From contig CM072888.1 of the NCBI GenBank assembly GCA_037013685.1, positions 3,701,034 through 3,765,033 of the forward strand: a stretch of DNA of 64,000 nt. Reading direction: 5' to 3'. The translations under genes were made by a program, and so were the position numbers. Below, piece after piece: positions 27,001-40,000 of this stretch (position 1 is its first letter; every line of letters begins with the position of its first letter). Under the pieces are notes generated by a model. It was not told the origin of the DNA and ran no database searches. It was given only the letters and a program-made list of their open reading frames with translations. The DNA is from Acridotheres tristis. Lineage: Eukaryota; Chordata; Aves; Passeriformes; Sturnidae.

Positions 27001-28066
27001 AAGTTGTTTCTTTTTTCTTCTGCTTCTTTGGAGAACTGACTACAAACTGGGAATGGTTATTGTATGACTCATTTGGGAAGAATAGCTACAGTATAAAAAG
27101 TTCAGAAGGGATTTTAATAAAACCAAACCAAATTATCTTCTGTTTTGGGCACGATAAGGATAGTTTTAAAGAGCAAAATATGAAGTTTTTTTCAGAATGC
27201 TGTAAGTCAATCTAATACTGGAGTGTTTTGAAGGGAAAGGGGAAAATGTCAGGAAAGACAAAAACATTTTCCTCTAGTTTCAGTTCTATAGATAAGACAG
27301 AAATTCCCTTTCTTAAGGAAATTTTAATTTACTTTATTCTGGTCTGGTCTAGTCAGGCAGTGAACTCTTGCATGTACCAGGCAAATCACTGACTGCCAAA
27401 ACCAGACACAGAGCTTGGGAACGAGCCCTTACTGAGATATGCATAGATAATGGGACTTTCCTACTGCAGCCCATGTACTTCAGGCACTTGGAAACTCCCC
27501 CAAACCCCAACACTGTCAGTTAAACTGTCAAAAATTATAACATTGTTCCAATAAAACAATATTAATGCTATGCACAGTAGAGACTGTAAATATTATTGTA
27601 TTACTCCCTGCATTGCCTTCCCTTCAATGCCATAAGGATGCAATAGTAAAGTCAGGACAGAAAAACTTCTATTAATATTTATGACTCAGCATCCTTTCCT
27701 TAGAGCCCTCATCTTAGTTTTTACAGTTTTATAAATGAAATCATGTCTTCAGCATGCCACTTACAGTTCTGCTTCTCCTTGTGCTGCAGCACTTGATTAT
27801 CCTGCCTTTCAGGGATAGAAACTGGGGTTATGCCTCATAAAGCAAAGTTTTAATAGGGTTTGTGACCTGCTCATCTTAGAAACATGTATTGAAAAAGTGC
27901 AGGCTAGCTCATGCAGTAGCTGGGTGAGGGATGCTGACTGTTTAGCAAGTGTTCCATGAAAAAAAATTGCATTTTTCCATGTTTTGCAAGTTCAATACTA
28001 GTTGTTTGCATATTGCTAATCTAGCAAGAGAATTCTATAAAATTTTTATTTTCTTCCTCCTCAGTG

Positions 28067-28107
28067 TATATTTGTCCCTTGTAGTCCCTTTATATTTGTC
28101 CCTTGTA
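28067..28107. repeat. 17-bp direct repeat, period 24
   Basis: TATATTTGTCCCTTGTA occurs at 28067-28083 and again at 28091-28107. It is a small local duplication with no evident function. Confidence 0.85.
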
Positions 28108-28839
28108 ATCAAGAAACATTCCTTTCAATTTCAGACTATTAAGTGGTTTTCTGTTTGAAAGTTCATGTCCAATGTCGTCCATTTATATAAAGCTTCCCAA
28201 AGTGCTAGTAGGAATTTTTTGTTATTTTCTCATGCTTGAAGCACTATGCAACTTTTCCCTGAGTGTTTCTCCTAAGATTGGTCCAACTGAAGCTGAAGTT
28301 AATAGAAAGTGACCAAGTTATTTCAATGGGAGTTTCACACTTGGAAAGCAAAATCATGACTGTATTTTGGCAAGACTGTGGATGTATCTGAACTCCCATA
28401 CTTAGGAATTTTACAGGAAAATGCTGAACATTTTAAATTGCCATGAGTCTAACTGCATTTGAATCCTCTGAATATATCTAGAATGTCCTGTAGCCTTCAA
28501 GCTAAGTGTTAAAAGAAAAATGCTTCAAAACCCTCTCCACCCCACTTCCAGCTTATTCATGTTGGACCATTTGGGAATGTCCTGGCCAAACAAGGTTCAT
28601 GGTTGTGTCACAAGCACTCATTTCTTTCTGCAAACCCAGAAGTAATGACTATGCTTTACAGTCTAGCCCAGGTTTTACAGTAGAGCTCAGACATGCACTG
28701 CTGATGCTTTTTACCTTTAATGATGAGAGATCCACAGGAACAGCCATAATTTACCACTGCAGTAGATTGTGGATAGACAAATTATAGAATTTGGATATTT
28801 TAATAGATTGTAAATACATCTATATTTCGTAGATCTCAC

Positions 28840-29183
28840 GTGGGTGAAACTATTGTTACTGCTGCGACTGTCCCAAAGTGCTGCTCATTGTGGGGACCTA
28901 GGAGGTTGCTATTTGGGAAGGGTCCTGCTGCTGGGAATGGGAGGCCAGCTGGGACAGGAGGCTCCTCCTTGACAATAGTCTGGCTGATAATGAGGGAAGT
29001 GATATTTCAGAGAGTCTGTGCCTCTTTTAAAGGCCTACCCTGGACCTGGTTGCCAGGGAGCTGCAGGAGGGCCAAGGCTGGCAGCAGACAGGGAAATAAT
29101 TCAGCTGAACTCAATTAGAGTACATCAGGAGAACTAAGTGAACTATTAAAATAAACAGTTTTCCTAAATCAGAAAGGGTTATG
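28840..29183. other. GC-richer, CpG-poor intronic patch, origin unknown
   Basis: Compared with its AT-rich flanks, this stretch is G- and C-rich but almost lacks CpG, so it is not a CpG island. It could be an old methylated repeat fragment or a conserved element. No repeat family, exon or splice signals were recognised. Similar composition continues at about 29290-29560. Confidence 0.3.
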
Positions 29184-29186
29184 GAG

Positions 29187-29267
29187 CCTTTACAGATTTC
29201 TTTATACCATATTGAGTTCCAGTTACAGAAATTAGAACCTTTACAGATTTCTTTATACCATATTGAG
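29187..29267. repeat. Local tandem duplication, perfect 30-bp copies, period 51
   Basis: A 30-bp stretch beginning CCTTTACAGATTTC and ending CCATATTGAG occurs identically at 29187-29216 and 29238-29267. The 21-bp spacer between them is not repeated. Perfect identity points to a recent small duplication. Confidence 0.9.
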
Positions 29268-32200
29268 CAATTAGTGCTTTCTAACACGAGCCACTGCATT
29301 GCACAGTTGCCAGTGTGCTGAGGACAATTTGGTGTTCAGGCTTGCACACGTGGCAGGACTCACCTTGGGCTCTCTGACATGGGTCATTTTTCAGGATCCA
29401 CAGCAGGCAGGGATACAGCAAGGCCCTGCCTTCCCCACAGAGACTGAGAAGCTGCTCCCTTGCTCTGTGGATCAAAGGGAACCAGCAGTAACAGCATGAG
29501 AGAACGGGACTGTGAGCAAACCCTTCCTTCCCCCTTCTGCTGAGAACTCCTGCTGAACACCTGCAGAGAGGGCAATGGTTCCTCTGCTAGAATAACTCCA
29601 GATTTTCCAAATATCCTGATCAAACCACTGGCCAGGATATAACCCTAATCGAGTAGAAACAACCCAACACTTCACTAATGCCTTCGGATATCCTGGATCA
29701 ATTTTCCTCTAAGTGCTACCTAATTGATTTAATGAAAGAGATTTTCCTGATTTAAAAGGAAGCATCCTGAGTATTTCCTGGACTGTAGATTTAATTTTTT
29801 TGGCACTGGTATAGGTATTCATCAGCAAGCAAACACCTAGTTTTAATTTATAACAGTCATTGCACTTCATACTAAAGCCAGAGATTTAGGAAGAAACTGG
29901 GTGTGAGAAAGTGCTGCCTGCAATTGAGACTATAGACTATTAGTGGGCTCTTTGAGCAATGCAGGAGTGCATTTCCCTACTGCTTAGACTTCCTTGATGG
30001 TAGTTTTTGCAGATACTTATGTCTTAGTGAAAAATCCAAGTGAAAAAATGTAGTAATACACAGCAATAGCTATGAGAAGAGCATATACTGCAAGAGATTT
30101 CTAGGTCATATATTCAGGGGAATAATACAATGCCCAGCAGAGAAAACAGAAATATTTACAAATGTTGAATTAAAAAGTACCTTGGCATTTAGTGTTGTCA
30201 AATTATGATTTCCTGCCTAAAAGAAAAAAAAAAGGATAATGAAGATAAACACAAGTTAACAAAGAGAAATAAAGGAAACAATCTTATCAAAAATAATAGG
30301 GCAGGAAGCAGCATATATTTTGTATATGAAAAAAAAGGACTCCAAAGAAAACATAGTGATAGTCCATAAAAATGTTACCTCAAACTGCTGTGGAATTTGT
30401 AGCTGAGCTCCATTTCCTTCAAAGGCTGAAAATGACAAGTTTCTGCAAAGCAGCCTTCTCAAAGTTTGCAAAGGCCAATGGTTTAGTTTATATTTTTCCT
30501 ACTGCAAAGAAAATGACAGAGGTCAAGCATACAATTTGAAAGTTCAGTCCTTTCCCCGTGTCCCTTTCCTGCTGCTGCCTCCCCTTAGTGTTCCACGAGT
30601 TCTCCTATGCATTGGTTGGCAGCCTCACCTTGTAGCCACACAAATTTACACACAGCACCACCAGAATTCCAACTTGGTGTACTTTTAAAGCCTAAATTTA
30701 AACCAACCCTCATGGAAGAAAACTTATCAGATACTTTTCCTGGAGGAAAATCCCCATGCTCACAATATAAAATATCTTTTGCCTGCATTTTTGCACTCAA
30801 AAGCAGAAACCTAAATTGATTGAAAGATTATTTTTTTTTCTCCATGTAATACCTTTTTTGGTTATGGACCAGTGGTGCTGACAAATATCCAGCTCTTGCC
30901 AGGAGCTAAACTACTACATGTCAATCTAGTCCATTTTTGACAGTACACATGCAAGATATAGATAGCCACAGCTTTAAAACAGCATTTTTATAATTCTCCT
31001 TAGAATATCTAAAATCAAAACTGCAAGAGAAAGCACAGCCAATTTCAAACCTTGTTGCATAACTGCAATAATTACTTCTGAAAGAAAATAGCCTGATACA
31101 CAGAACAAGGGTGACAACAGGTTCTATTAATCAAAGTGTACTCTAATGGAGCTAAAGATGGAGTACAAACCAAAAAGTCAGAAATATTATTCAAACTTCC
31201 TAGCTTGATCCATTTTAAACTCCTGCAATGTGAGTGAGAAATCTGTAATATTTTGTGCTTATATATCTTGAGGCATTTGGATGCCAGGACCTCATTCTTA
31301 GCTTGGGCCCAAGACTGCTCCAGCAAATTCACTTTAGAAACGTAAAGTTTAGTTTTTCATATTGATGTGATCAGATTAATGGCAATGCAACATGCTGAAG
31401 GGCTCCTTTGGAAGAGGTGGTTCCAGAAATTATTGCAGCAGTCACAAAGAGCTGATGAGGGGCAGGGATGAGCTATGAATCCACACAGAACAGTCCCACA
31501 TTACAGGCCAGGGCCTAAACTTATGGGTCAGATACAGCTTTTTCTGGAAATAGTTCAAACTTGGGTTTCCAGCTACTGCTCTTCCCTGCAAACCTGCCTT
31601 TATCACATCTGAGTTGTTAAGTGGATCAGTTCTGAACACACTTTGCAGTCAGGTCCTCATCTAATGTCACACTGTCCCTCATCCTCCCATGGGCTCTGAC
31701 ACCCACAGTGTGCTCCTCTGATCTCCTTTTGCACAGAGACATGAGCCCACAACTTCCACCCTTGAATATCCACTTCTGAATTACTTTGGTCTAAAAAGCT
31801 CTCTTCAAATACCTTGCATTGCTTAGTCTAACCTAATCCTAAACTGGGCCCTATTTTCTTCTGCTCTCTCCTTGGTTTTCTGGTCCTTTTCCTCTATATC
31901 CTTCCACACAGATCATCAATTCTAACATGAGCTGGGGTGTTGGGATCGTCTTTTTGGTCATTTCTACCAGGGGGAACAGCTCCACTGTTTAATGGCATAT
32001 ACATGTCTTTGCTGACATTTCCCATTCCTTCATCTGTCAGGTGTTCTAAGGAAGGGAAGTCAACGTTTGAAAGAAACCATTCCAGGTTAAGGTACTGGGA
32101 AACCCTGGCACAGGATGAACACAACAGCTCAGTCTGGGATTGTGAGGGTTATCAAACAGGGAAGAACAGTAACTCAAATGTATTAACTGCTTCACTACAA

Positions 32201-32715
32201 ACACTGTGTGCACAAGAAGATGTAACTGATGATGACAGTGGATTAAACTTGGTTCACAAGCCTTCAGACATACTCAGTATGACATTCTTTTTCATTTATG
32301 CAGCTGAGCAAATTTACTCCAGCCAGCAGGTGGGGGGGTCTAAGAAAACTGTTTGGACTATAGAACAAGAAGACATCTGTACAGCTGAGAGAGCTTTGAA
32401 GATATGCCAAATTTATTAGGGATTTTTTATCTTTCAATAAGGTTAAGGCTCTTCTAGAAAAATCCTAGTATTACTTCTACTCCTCACACCAAAAATAAAC
32501 CCCAAATGAAAACAGCATCAGGGACAGTCATGAAAGAATTTTTTATGGCCCTTATAGATAGGGTGTCACAAAAGAGAACAGTATACAAATGAAATATTGA
32601 ATAATTTACATGTTATGCATTCAAACAATCATCAGCCAAACACATCTCTGAAAGTGTTGATATGAAATACAGAAGTTGCCAATTCCAGCAAAAATCACTT
32701 ATAGATCCTTCTAAA

Positions 32716-32747
32716 TAGTAGCATCCTATTATAGGATGCTAATACTA
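32716..32747. repeat. Near-perfect palindrome (11-bp arms, 1-nt centre)
   Basis: TAGCATCCTAT (32719-32729) and its reverse complement ATAGGATGCTA (32731-32741) are separated by one T. With a 3-nt bulge, TAG/CTA extends the arms to 14 bp. Such a structure can form a cruciform or hairpin. It matches no transposon end known to me. Confidence 0.85.
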
Positions 32748-33546
32748 TTATGCTTGAGTATTTAACTAGGCTTGGCAGGCAGAGGGAAAAACAAAAATAT
32801 ACTCACATTCTGGCAATCTACTGCATGCTGAATTTTAGAGCATTAGGCCATGTTACCATCTTGTCCTATTTAGGACATTTTTTTGTCTAGATTTCTTTGT
32901 TTGGGTTCGATAATATAACTGCAAGCTGATCCAAAATGACAATAAGCTTCATTCCAAGTGCAGTAGGAGAATGCAGACACAGATGCTGCCTCACTGCTTG
33001 TCCATAAGGAGGATTGCAAAGGATCTCTTAGGTTCCTAAAGGAAGAAGTCTGTTGCTAGCACCTTTCAGGCACAATTTGCTAGTATTGCTGATTTGCTAC
33101 ATTTGTACAAAAAATAGTAAGGTATGTAAATGTCAAGACAGTGTATCACATTTTCATACAACATAAATGTTCTAAGCATGAATCTTGGAAAGACTGGATT
33201 GTATTCAAAGTTTGGGTGAAAAAAAAGTAGCAGTTCCTCTAGTGCAGGTAAATTTGGAAAACAAGAGACCCCAGGTGGGCTCTGCAGTGGTTTATGGGTT
33301 TCTTTAGGAACATTATGTTACACAGTACAAGTCAGATCCACACTATCCCATTCCTCAAGAGTGGGCATTATAGCTCTCTTGCTTACTTAGTGGAAACACT
33401 GGGAAGTGTTTGCTATTTTCCTTCTATTTTCTCTGTCCCACTCATTACATAAATCTAAATTTTCAATTTAAGATTACTAGCGATTCAAATTTAAATGGAC
33501 CTAAATGTGTAACATCTAGACAATTGCTTTGCCTCCTCCTTTTATT

Positions 33547-34032
33547 CTAGTCCTTCATCATGAAGTCTTTTGTGTCAAGAGAGGTAGCTGGAAATTTCAG
33601 GCTTCCAGTTCTCTGTTCAAACATGCTTTTGAATCTCTGAAGGATGCAAGGGGAAAAGCACATTGGAATTTCTTTAAGAAGCCCTACTGGTAGCTGTGCT
33701 GTTAGATCTCCCGTGGCCACTGTGGGGGAGATGGCTCCAGTCCCGGTGGAGACATCAACAATCCTCTTTCCTAAGTAACTGGACACAGTGGACATTGGTG
33801 CAGCATCACACACAGGGCTGTCATATGTTATTGCAGTCTCGTCTTTGAGCTTTTTCTCCTCGGATGAGTTCATTTTTTCAATCCTAACATGAATTTGACA
33901 CGATTTTTGGCTGCAAAACAAGGCTAGTTCTGTGCCAGAAAAGCCCAGGATAAATGTGTCAGAACCTATTTTCATCTGCTTATTTAAGTCTTCCAGAACA
34001 ACATTTAAGCCCTTCTCCCCACTCAGAACCAT
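33547..34032 (-). CDS. Uncharacterised 161-codon ORF, minus strand, with AATAAA at the stop
   Basis: I do not recognise this protein. The open frame begins MVLSGEKGLN, is mixed hydrophilic in composition, contains an acidic/lysine patch (NSSEEKKLKDE) about residues 55-65, and shows no signal peptide or membrane segment. It ends with a TAG that runs into AATAAA, a canonical polyadenylation signal, and then a purine-rich run. An in-frame TGA lies 33 nt upstream of the ATG. A good acceptor-like tract, CTTTTCTGGCACAG, lies inside the frame, so part of it could be a terminal exon. It could be a nested antisense gene, a retrocopy of an unidentified gene, or chance. By length it is among the three longest open frames in the window, and outside the CpG island it is the most protein-like. 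It is antisense within SYNPO2 intron 1. Confidence 0.2.
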   Translation of the reverse strand: MVLSGEKGLNVVLEDLNKQMKIGSDTFILGFSGTELALFCSQKSCQIHVRIEKMNSSEEKKLKDETAITYDSPVCDAAPMSTVSSYLGKRIVDVSTGTGAISPTVATGDLTAQLPVGLLKEIPMCFSPCILQRFKSMFEQRTGSLKFPATSLDTKDFMMKD

Positions 34033-34039
34033 GCCTACC

Positions 34040-37000
34040 TTGAATGCTGTGTTTATTTGTACTCAGGATAGCTAGGCAACAAGGGAACAAGTACCCATGA
34101 CCTGGTAAAACTGTATTGTATTAGGCTGTATCCAACTCTTTGTTAATGTCAAGAGATTAAATCAAATGCAAAGCCCAGACCAAAACCATGGAGCTGTGGG
34201 TTTCTCATGTTATCTTCACCTCTTTTTTCAAAAAAATTAATACTGCTACCACCCAGCATCACTGACAGGAGCAGCTGTAGCTCTAACTTCTGATCCAGAT
34301 CCTGCAGACCCTTGGTGCACTGAAGATGCACTTTTGATGAATCTTTATCTCCTCCCTATTAGAGTGCAATGCATCGTGACCTCTGAGACACCCAAAACGA
34401 GCTCTGTCCAGAGGAAGGTGTGGGACCTGATGAGCTGTGGCTTTGCAAAAGGCTCTGGCCTATGACAGAGCCAGGCACAGAGTGAATCTGTCAGGCTGAG
34501 TGTGAGGCAGGTTTGTCTGCCCCTGTATCCCAGTCTGGGAACTGGGAGTACTGGGAAGCACCATGGAGGGGCACAGGAGCTGCTTGGACATGTTCATTCA
34601 GGTGGAGCCAGATTTATGAGCCCAAGCTCAGGGCTGTGGCTGCAGCCAGCAGAAGCAAGGAGGATGTTGCAGCCCGTTGTGGGAGCAGGGTGAAGTGGAT
34701 ATAATAGAAAACAAATCTGGCCAATTTTTTCAAGTGTGGCTTGGCCTCAGAACTGCTCAGAATCATTACTGTATAATATATTAGATGTGCCTGAACAAGT
34801 TAAATTTCTCGTTTTCTTGGACAATGAAACAATATTCCTTCTTTTCTGTACTATAAATTACTGTAAAATACAAATTGAGATATCCTGTTGATATGTGGGT
34901 TTTCTTTCTGGTTTTGTTTGGTTTGGTTGTTATGCCTGGTTTCTAACAAAGCATAACTTTCAGTGCACATTCATGTCAGCAATGGCCTTATTTGAAACAG
35001 CAGTTCTTCTCAAGGTGCCTCGCAGGGTGATGACCCTTAATTCCAGGCATCCCAGCTTTGATTAAAACCACATGAAACAAGTTCATCTTTGTAACCCTGC
35101 ACTAGAGAATCTCCTGCTTTCCTCAAACACACAAAAAGCCTGGATTAAGACTACCCTAACTCATCTTTATGTTGGTCACATTTTCTTATACCTTGTGTGT
35201 CTCCCACAGTTCGAGCTCTGAACAATTATTACAATCACAAGCATTCCTCCTGAGTGAGGAGCAGAATCATTTTCATCTTAAATCCAAGAACAAACCCATC
35301 TTTTCTTATAAGACAAGATTTCCTGTTCTCTCCTTCTACAGAAGTAAACTGCATATAGGATTATAAGAAGATGAAATCATGTACTTCATTCCAGTGGCTA
35401 TTCCTGTCCCTCCCAAGAGTAGCTGGCTAGAATGGAGAGGAGATGGAAAAGAAAGGAACATAGAATGCAAGAGCAAAACCACAAAGCTCTTTAGGGAATT
35501 GACATTTTTAAAAAAGGGGAAAATAGTAGGCAACACACAATTGCCACCACCATTAACTGCAAAGTCCTTAAAGAGGAGCTGTGAGGAACTGCTAGGGTTT
35601 TATTTCCCATTTTAAGACAAGATCAACAAATATGATACAGGGCTCTTCAACACCAGCCAAACCATGGCCATATTCACATTATCACAGTGACACAGGGCAC
35701 CTAAATCCAACAAAGACCATCCTATCTGAATTCTCTTTCCCTCTGAGCAATCACTGCCTTCACTACTGCTGTTTTCTTTTTGTTTTGAGGTCAAAAATCT
35801 TTCTAGTTTGGTCCCTGTCTTTCTCTCTCAGGCCTTCACAAAGGGTTTAAAAGTTTGTATGATCTTTCATGATTTTGTGATTCCCATTTGAATACCCACA
35901 TCCTTTTCTTTCCTTTTAAAGCAGCTGCTCTGATCATATAGGCCTTGTACCAATTCAAGTTTTTAGAACTGCACTGGAGATGCCTCAATGCAATCAGACA
36001 CTTGTGGAAATTAATTAATAATGACAGCTTTACTGGTCCTAGCCACATAAACATCTTTTTATCCATCTTTACTCTTCCTGGGGGAAAAAAAAGGTCCCAC
36101 CTAGCACTTTAAGAGATAGATAAATAAATGAAGCATTTCTAAAGTGTCAGCAGATCCCCAGCTCCATCATAACTGTTCAACACTTTCAAGAGGAGTCCAA
36201 AGTGATTATAAAAGATATTAACTACTGTGTGAATGATCCTCTAGTATGATAGTATCTAATTTCTAAATTCTAGTTGTTGTTTCTGGCTTCTGATTAGCAA
36301 GCTAATGCTGGTTGCTTTTTCTTTGAGAGTACCATACAGTGTTATGTGCTTTTCTGTCTTTCATAGTGCATCCATTGCAATAATAAGCCATTTCTAAACC
36401 AGTGTAGACTAATTACAGCACATATAGTAAAATCTCATGCTCTGAATATATTAAGCACAGGCACAGAAATGATCTTAAGCACCTGCTTGCAAAAGCTGTA
36501 AAACTTCTCCTTAAATAAAGAAATGCAGACAGAAGATTTAATTGATAAAACACCAAACCAGAGACTTTCTGATTTACCTTCTGCCCATAGGTGTGTTGAT
36601 GTTTTCTCAAAATTGTAAAGTACTAATTATCCCCAAGGCTACAAGCAAATTCCTCATATAATAAATCCTAAGCATAAAGCAGCCACTACAGTTAAAATAC
36701 TTTGTGAAACATTAGTTGATCTTCTAATAGCTCAAATTCTGGCTGCAGAAATACTTCTGTTCATTGAATTATGAGACAGGAACCCTTTATGAGCCCCAGA
36801 AAGTAATTCAGCCTTACTAATTTTCCATCAGAGCTTCTAATCTTGCCTAAACATGAAATCTTAGATTAAAAAAAAAAAAAAAAACTAAAAAGAACTTTAA
36901 AAACAGAAAAGTAGTTGAATTCTGTTTTTCAAATGGTGGTTTCACTTTCTGTAGGAAGCAAATGTTCCTGTGGGGATCACCTGAAGGAATGCCAAATATC

Positions 37001-40000
37001 CATAACAGACTTCAGCACTGCATTTCATAGAGCAGTGCAAACCTTTTCACAAATAAGCAAGCTCGGAGGAGCTTAGCTCAGTTTTAAATAAGCATGAAAT
37101 TGCTTTGTTGTTTCTTCAGTTTTCATGTGGAACTAAGTGAAACAGAGCAATTTTAACAGAATTTTGCAAGGAGATTTGCATTAGTTCATTTTAATTCAAT
37201 TACCAAGCATATAAGCTGTTTATATGGCCATACCCAGAGAAAGCAAAATTTAAGTTTTCACAGCCGTGCTTGGGACTTTGAAACGTGAAGCTGTAAAAAC
37301 CACATACTTCAGAGTTGATAATTAAATAAAGGACAAGTGTCACCTCTACCTCCCTCTTTTACACATCTGTTTAAAAAATAAACCTAATTTATCACAGGAT
37401 TTGATCTCTTAAACATCAGGGGCAGTTATGCTTATAGAACAAGCATCTTTGCACAAGGTATATGTAGGGCAATTGTAAAATGTACAGACAGCAATAAAAG
37501 TGCTTGTAATCTGGAGATACAAATAAACAACCAACAAAACACGGAGCATTAAGCTGTGCTAATATAATGAGAGGCAAAGTTTCTCAAAAAATCTTGCAAA
37601 ATGTGTTTTTCAGATCTTTTGGGATTGAATCTGTAACACATAAATACTGATTCCTATCTAGTCTCTCAGCCAGAAGTGGCACATGATGTGCACTAACAAT
37701 AGTCATAACCCACCAGAGTGCTCAAGCACATAATTTGTATAAATATACATCATTAATTTATACCAGAGCTATCTGCTTAGGCTCAGAATAATGCTGATAC
37801 AGCTGGCTGAACCACAGCACTCAGAAGTGTCACACAGCTACAATCCTGCAATGAAACACAAAATAGAGCCAACAGAAGGAAAATTTTCTTTATAAGGATT
37901 CTATTGCCACAAAACTGGAGGTTTTCCTAAGCCCATATGAGACTCTACAAATTAATGCTGGTGGTATTTCCTTACTGGTCCAAAGAGAAAACCCTCTCAG
38001 CATCTAAAACACTCGGATCTTTTTTTGTTCCTTTGGCAAGAGAATCACAACTTGAGTTCTGTCTTTAACCTGCTGAAGGGATTTCAAGTGTCAAACCTCT
38101 GTCTGAATATTAAAGAACAGGGCAGAATAGAAAGCACACAGCAGCCTCACACAGGCCATTGGGGAAATGCTGAGTCCTAACAACAATGCAAAAGGTAGAT
38201 TTCTGCAGCTAAAACTTGGAGCCAGCCAGGTGCAAATGCTTTGTTTCCACTGCCATGAGTTTAGGTATCCATTCATAGGATTTAGAAATGGATATGTGGA
38301 AAAATAGTTATGCCAGCAAAATTTTTTGTGTAGACATAGTCCAAATTGAATAAATCAACTGCCTGGAGACTCTGTGCTCAGAGACCTGGCACTCATCTCC
38401 CATCTTCTAGAGCACACGTAGAGATAATTGTTTTCTTTTTTTTTGTTTCTAGGAGATATAAACTGAATAATTAAAAAAAAAAAAGATATCACGTTGAATA
38501 TGCAAAGAGATGACAAGATATCTTGGGAATTAATGTATCCACATAAAAAATAAACATAGCAAAAGAGGAGAGAAGAGCTGAGTGAAGGAATTTTTAGGAG
38601 CAGGAGACCATAGTGTCTAGGTTAAAATATACAATGATAAAATTCTAAGAGTTGATAATCTTAGTCTTGCACAGAGAAAAAAAAAAAAGATAAAAAGCCT
38701 GAGTCTTGTTAAACGTTAGAAGTGTAACATAGATGTAAAGCACTAAAAATTATTGCTCTCATCTTATACTGATCTTATACTTGCTCTGATCTCATGTATC
38801 GCTTTGTACAGAGTTCAGGCAGTGCCTTTACATCAAAGAGAGCTGGAATGAAGCCTGCTCTGGCAGCCTGGTGTCTGGCTGAGCCTGAGTTCCCTGTGGA
38901 TTTATACAAGTGCTACAGCCCCGAGCTGGGCTGGCATGGTTTGGCTGCCAGTCATCAGTTTATCTTATAGGGTAGCAATGATGGAAACTCAAGGGCTGGG
39001 CTGGAGCAGAAGCTCAGTCCCTTGCACACACGAGCTGTAAAGCACTGCTGGGGATTTAAATCCAGACAATCCTTCCAGAGGGTCTTGCAGCACTGATGTT
39101 TCCAAAGCTGAGCAGCAGAAGGGCAGAGTTACAGAGGAAAATACACACTGCAAGTAACTGCAGTTGGTTTAGCACAGAAAGTTGTCAGGATGGAAGCTGA
39201 AACAAAAGTTTGGAAAGACGAGTTTATAGTCTATAAATGGAACGTGAAACTGCTGTACAAGAGGTGGATTCTGTTCCAACTTCAGCCATTGCAAGTTCTC
39301 CCCCATACTGTATTGTCTCTTCATACCTGATTTGTCTAGAGAGAAAAAAATATTAAGAAAAAGAAATTCCCCAGAACCACTAGTGAGGTAATGAAGACTT
39401 CTGTACAAAATGACTTTAAAGTTTTCCAACTTGCTTCACTCTTTAACACGATTTATGGATTCCCCTGCTATTTAGCTTCAGTACACCACAAGGAACCAGG
39501 CTTCCAAACTAACTGGATCCCATTTTTTGGTGACATATTCAGGCAATAGTTTCCTGAGGATCTTCTTTCCTTGTTCAATTTCCCTTGTCCACATACTACT
39601 GAGATGCATTCAGTAGAGTTTTCTTACTAAAAGATCACATTTCTTTTCACAGTAGTTTTCACAACTACTTTCGTGTTTTTGTGAAAAATATTAAGGATAG
39701 TAAACAGCATTCTCTCACAGCAGAATATGAGCAATTTTGATTGGAATTAGTATATAATTTTCTAGCCAGCTTTGGAAGAATCAGCACTGAGCCAGGTCCA
39801 ATTACAAGCAGATTTGCTGGAAGCATTTTCTTTTCAGCAACAGCATTAGTCATCTGAAAATGTGTGTGTGTCCATGCACTAATTTTTTTCTATACTTCAT
39901 AAAGGAACTCTCCCTGATATGTTTAACCTGCAATAAGCAGGCAAAAATGTCAATAATTATCTTTATCATCAGGGTAAATCAGCTATTTGAGAGCAGAGAG

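Noticed and set aside
31937..32419. 160-codon open frame on the + strand
   Set aside because: No recognisable family, no promoter or splice support, and no polyadenylation signal at its end. Weaker case than the minus-strand frame at 33547.
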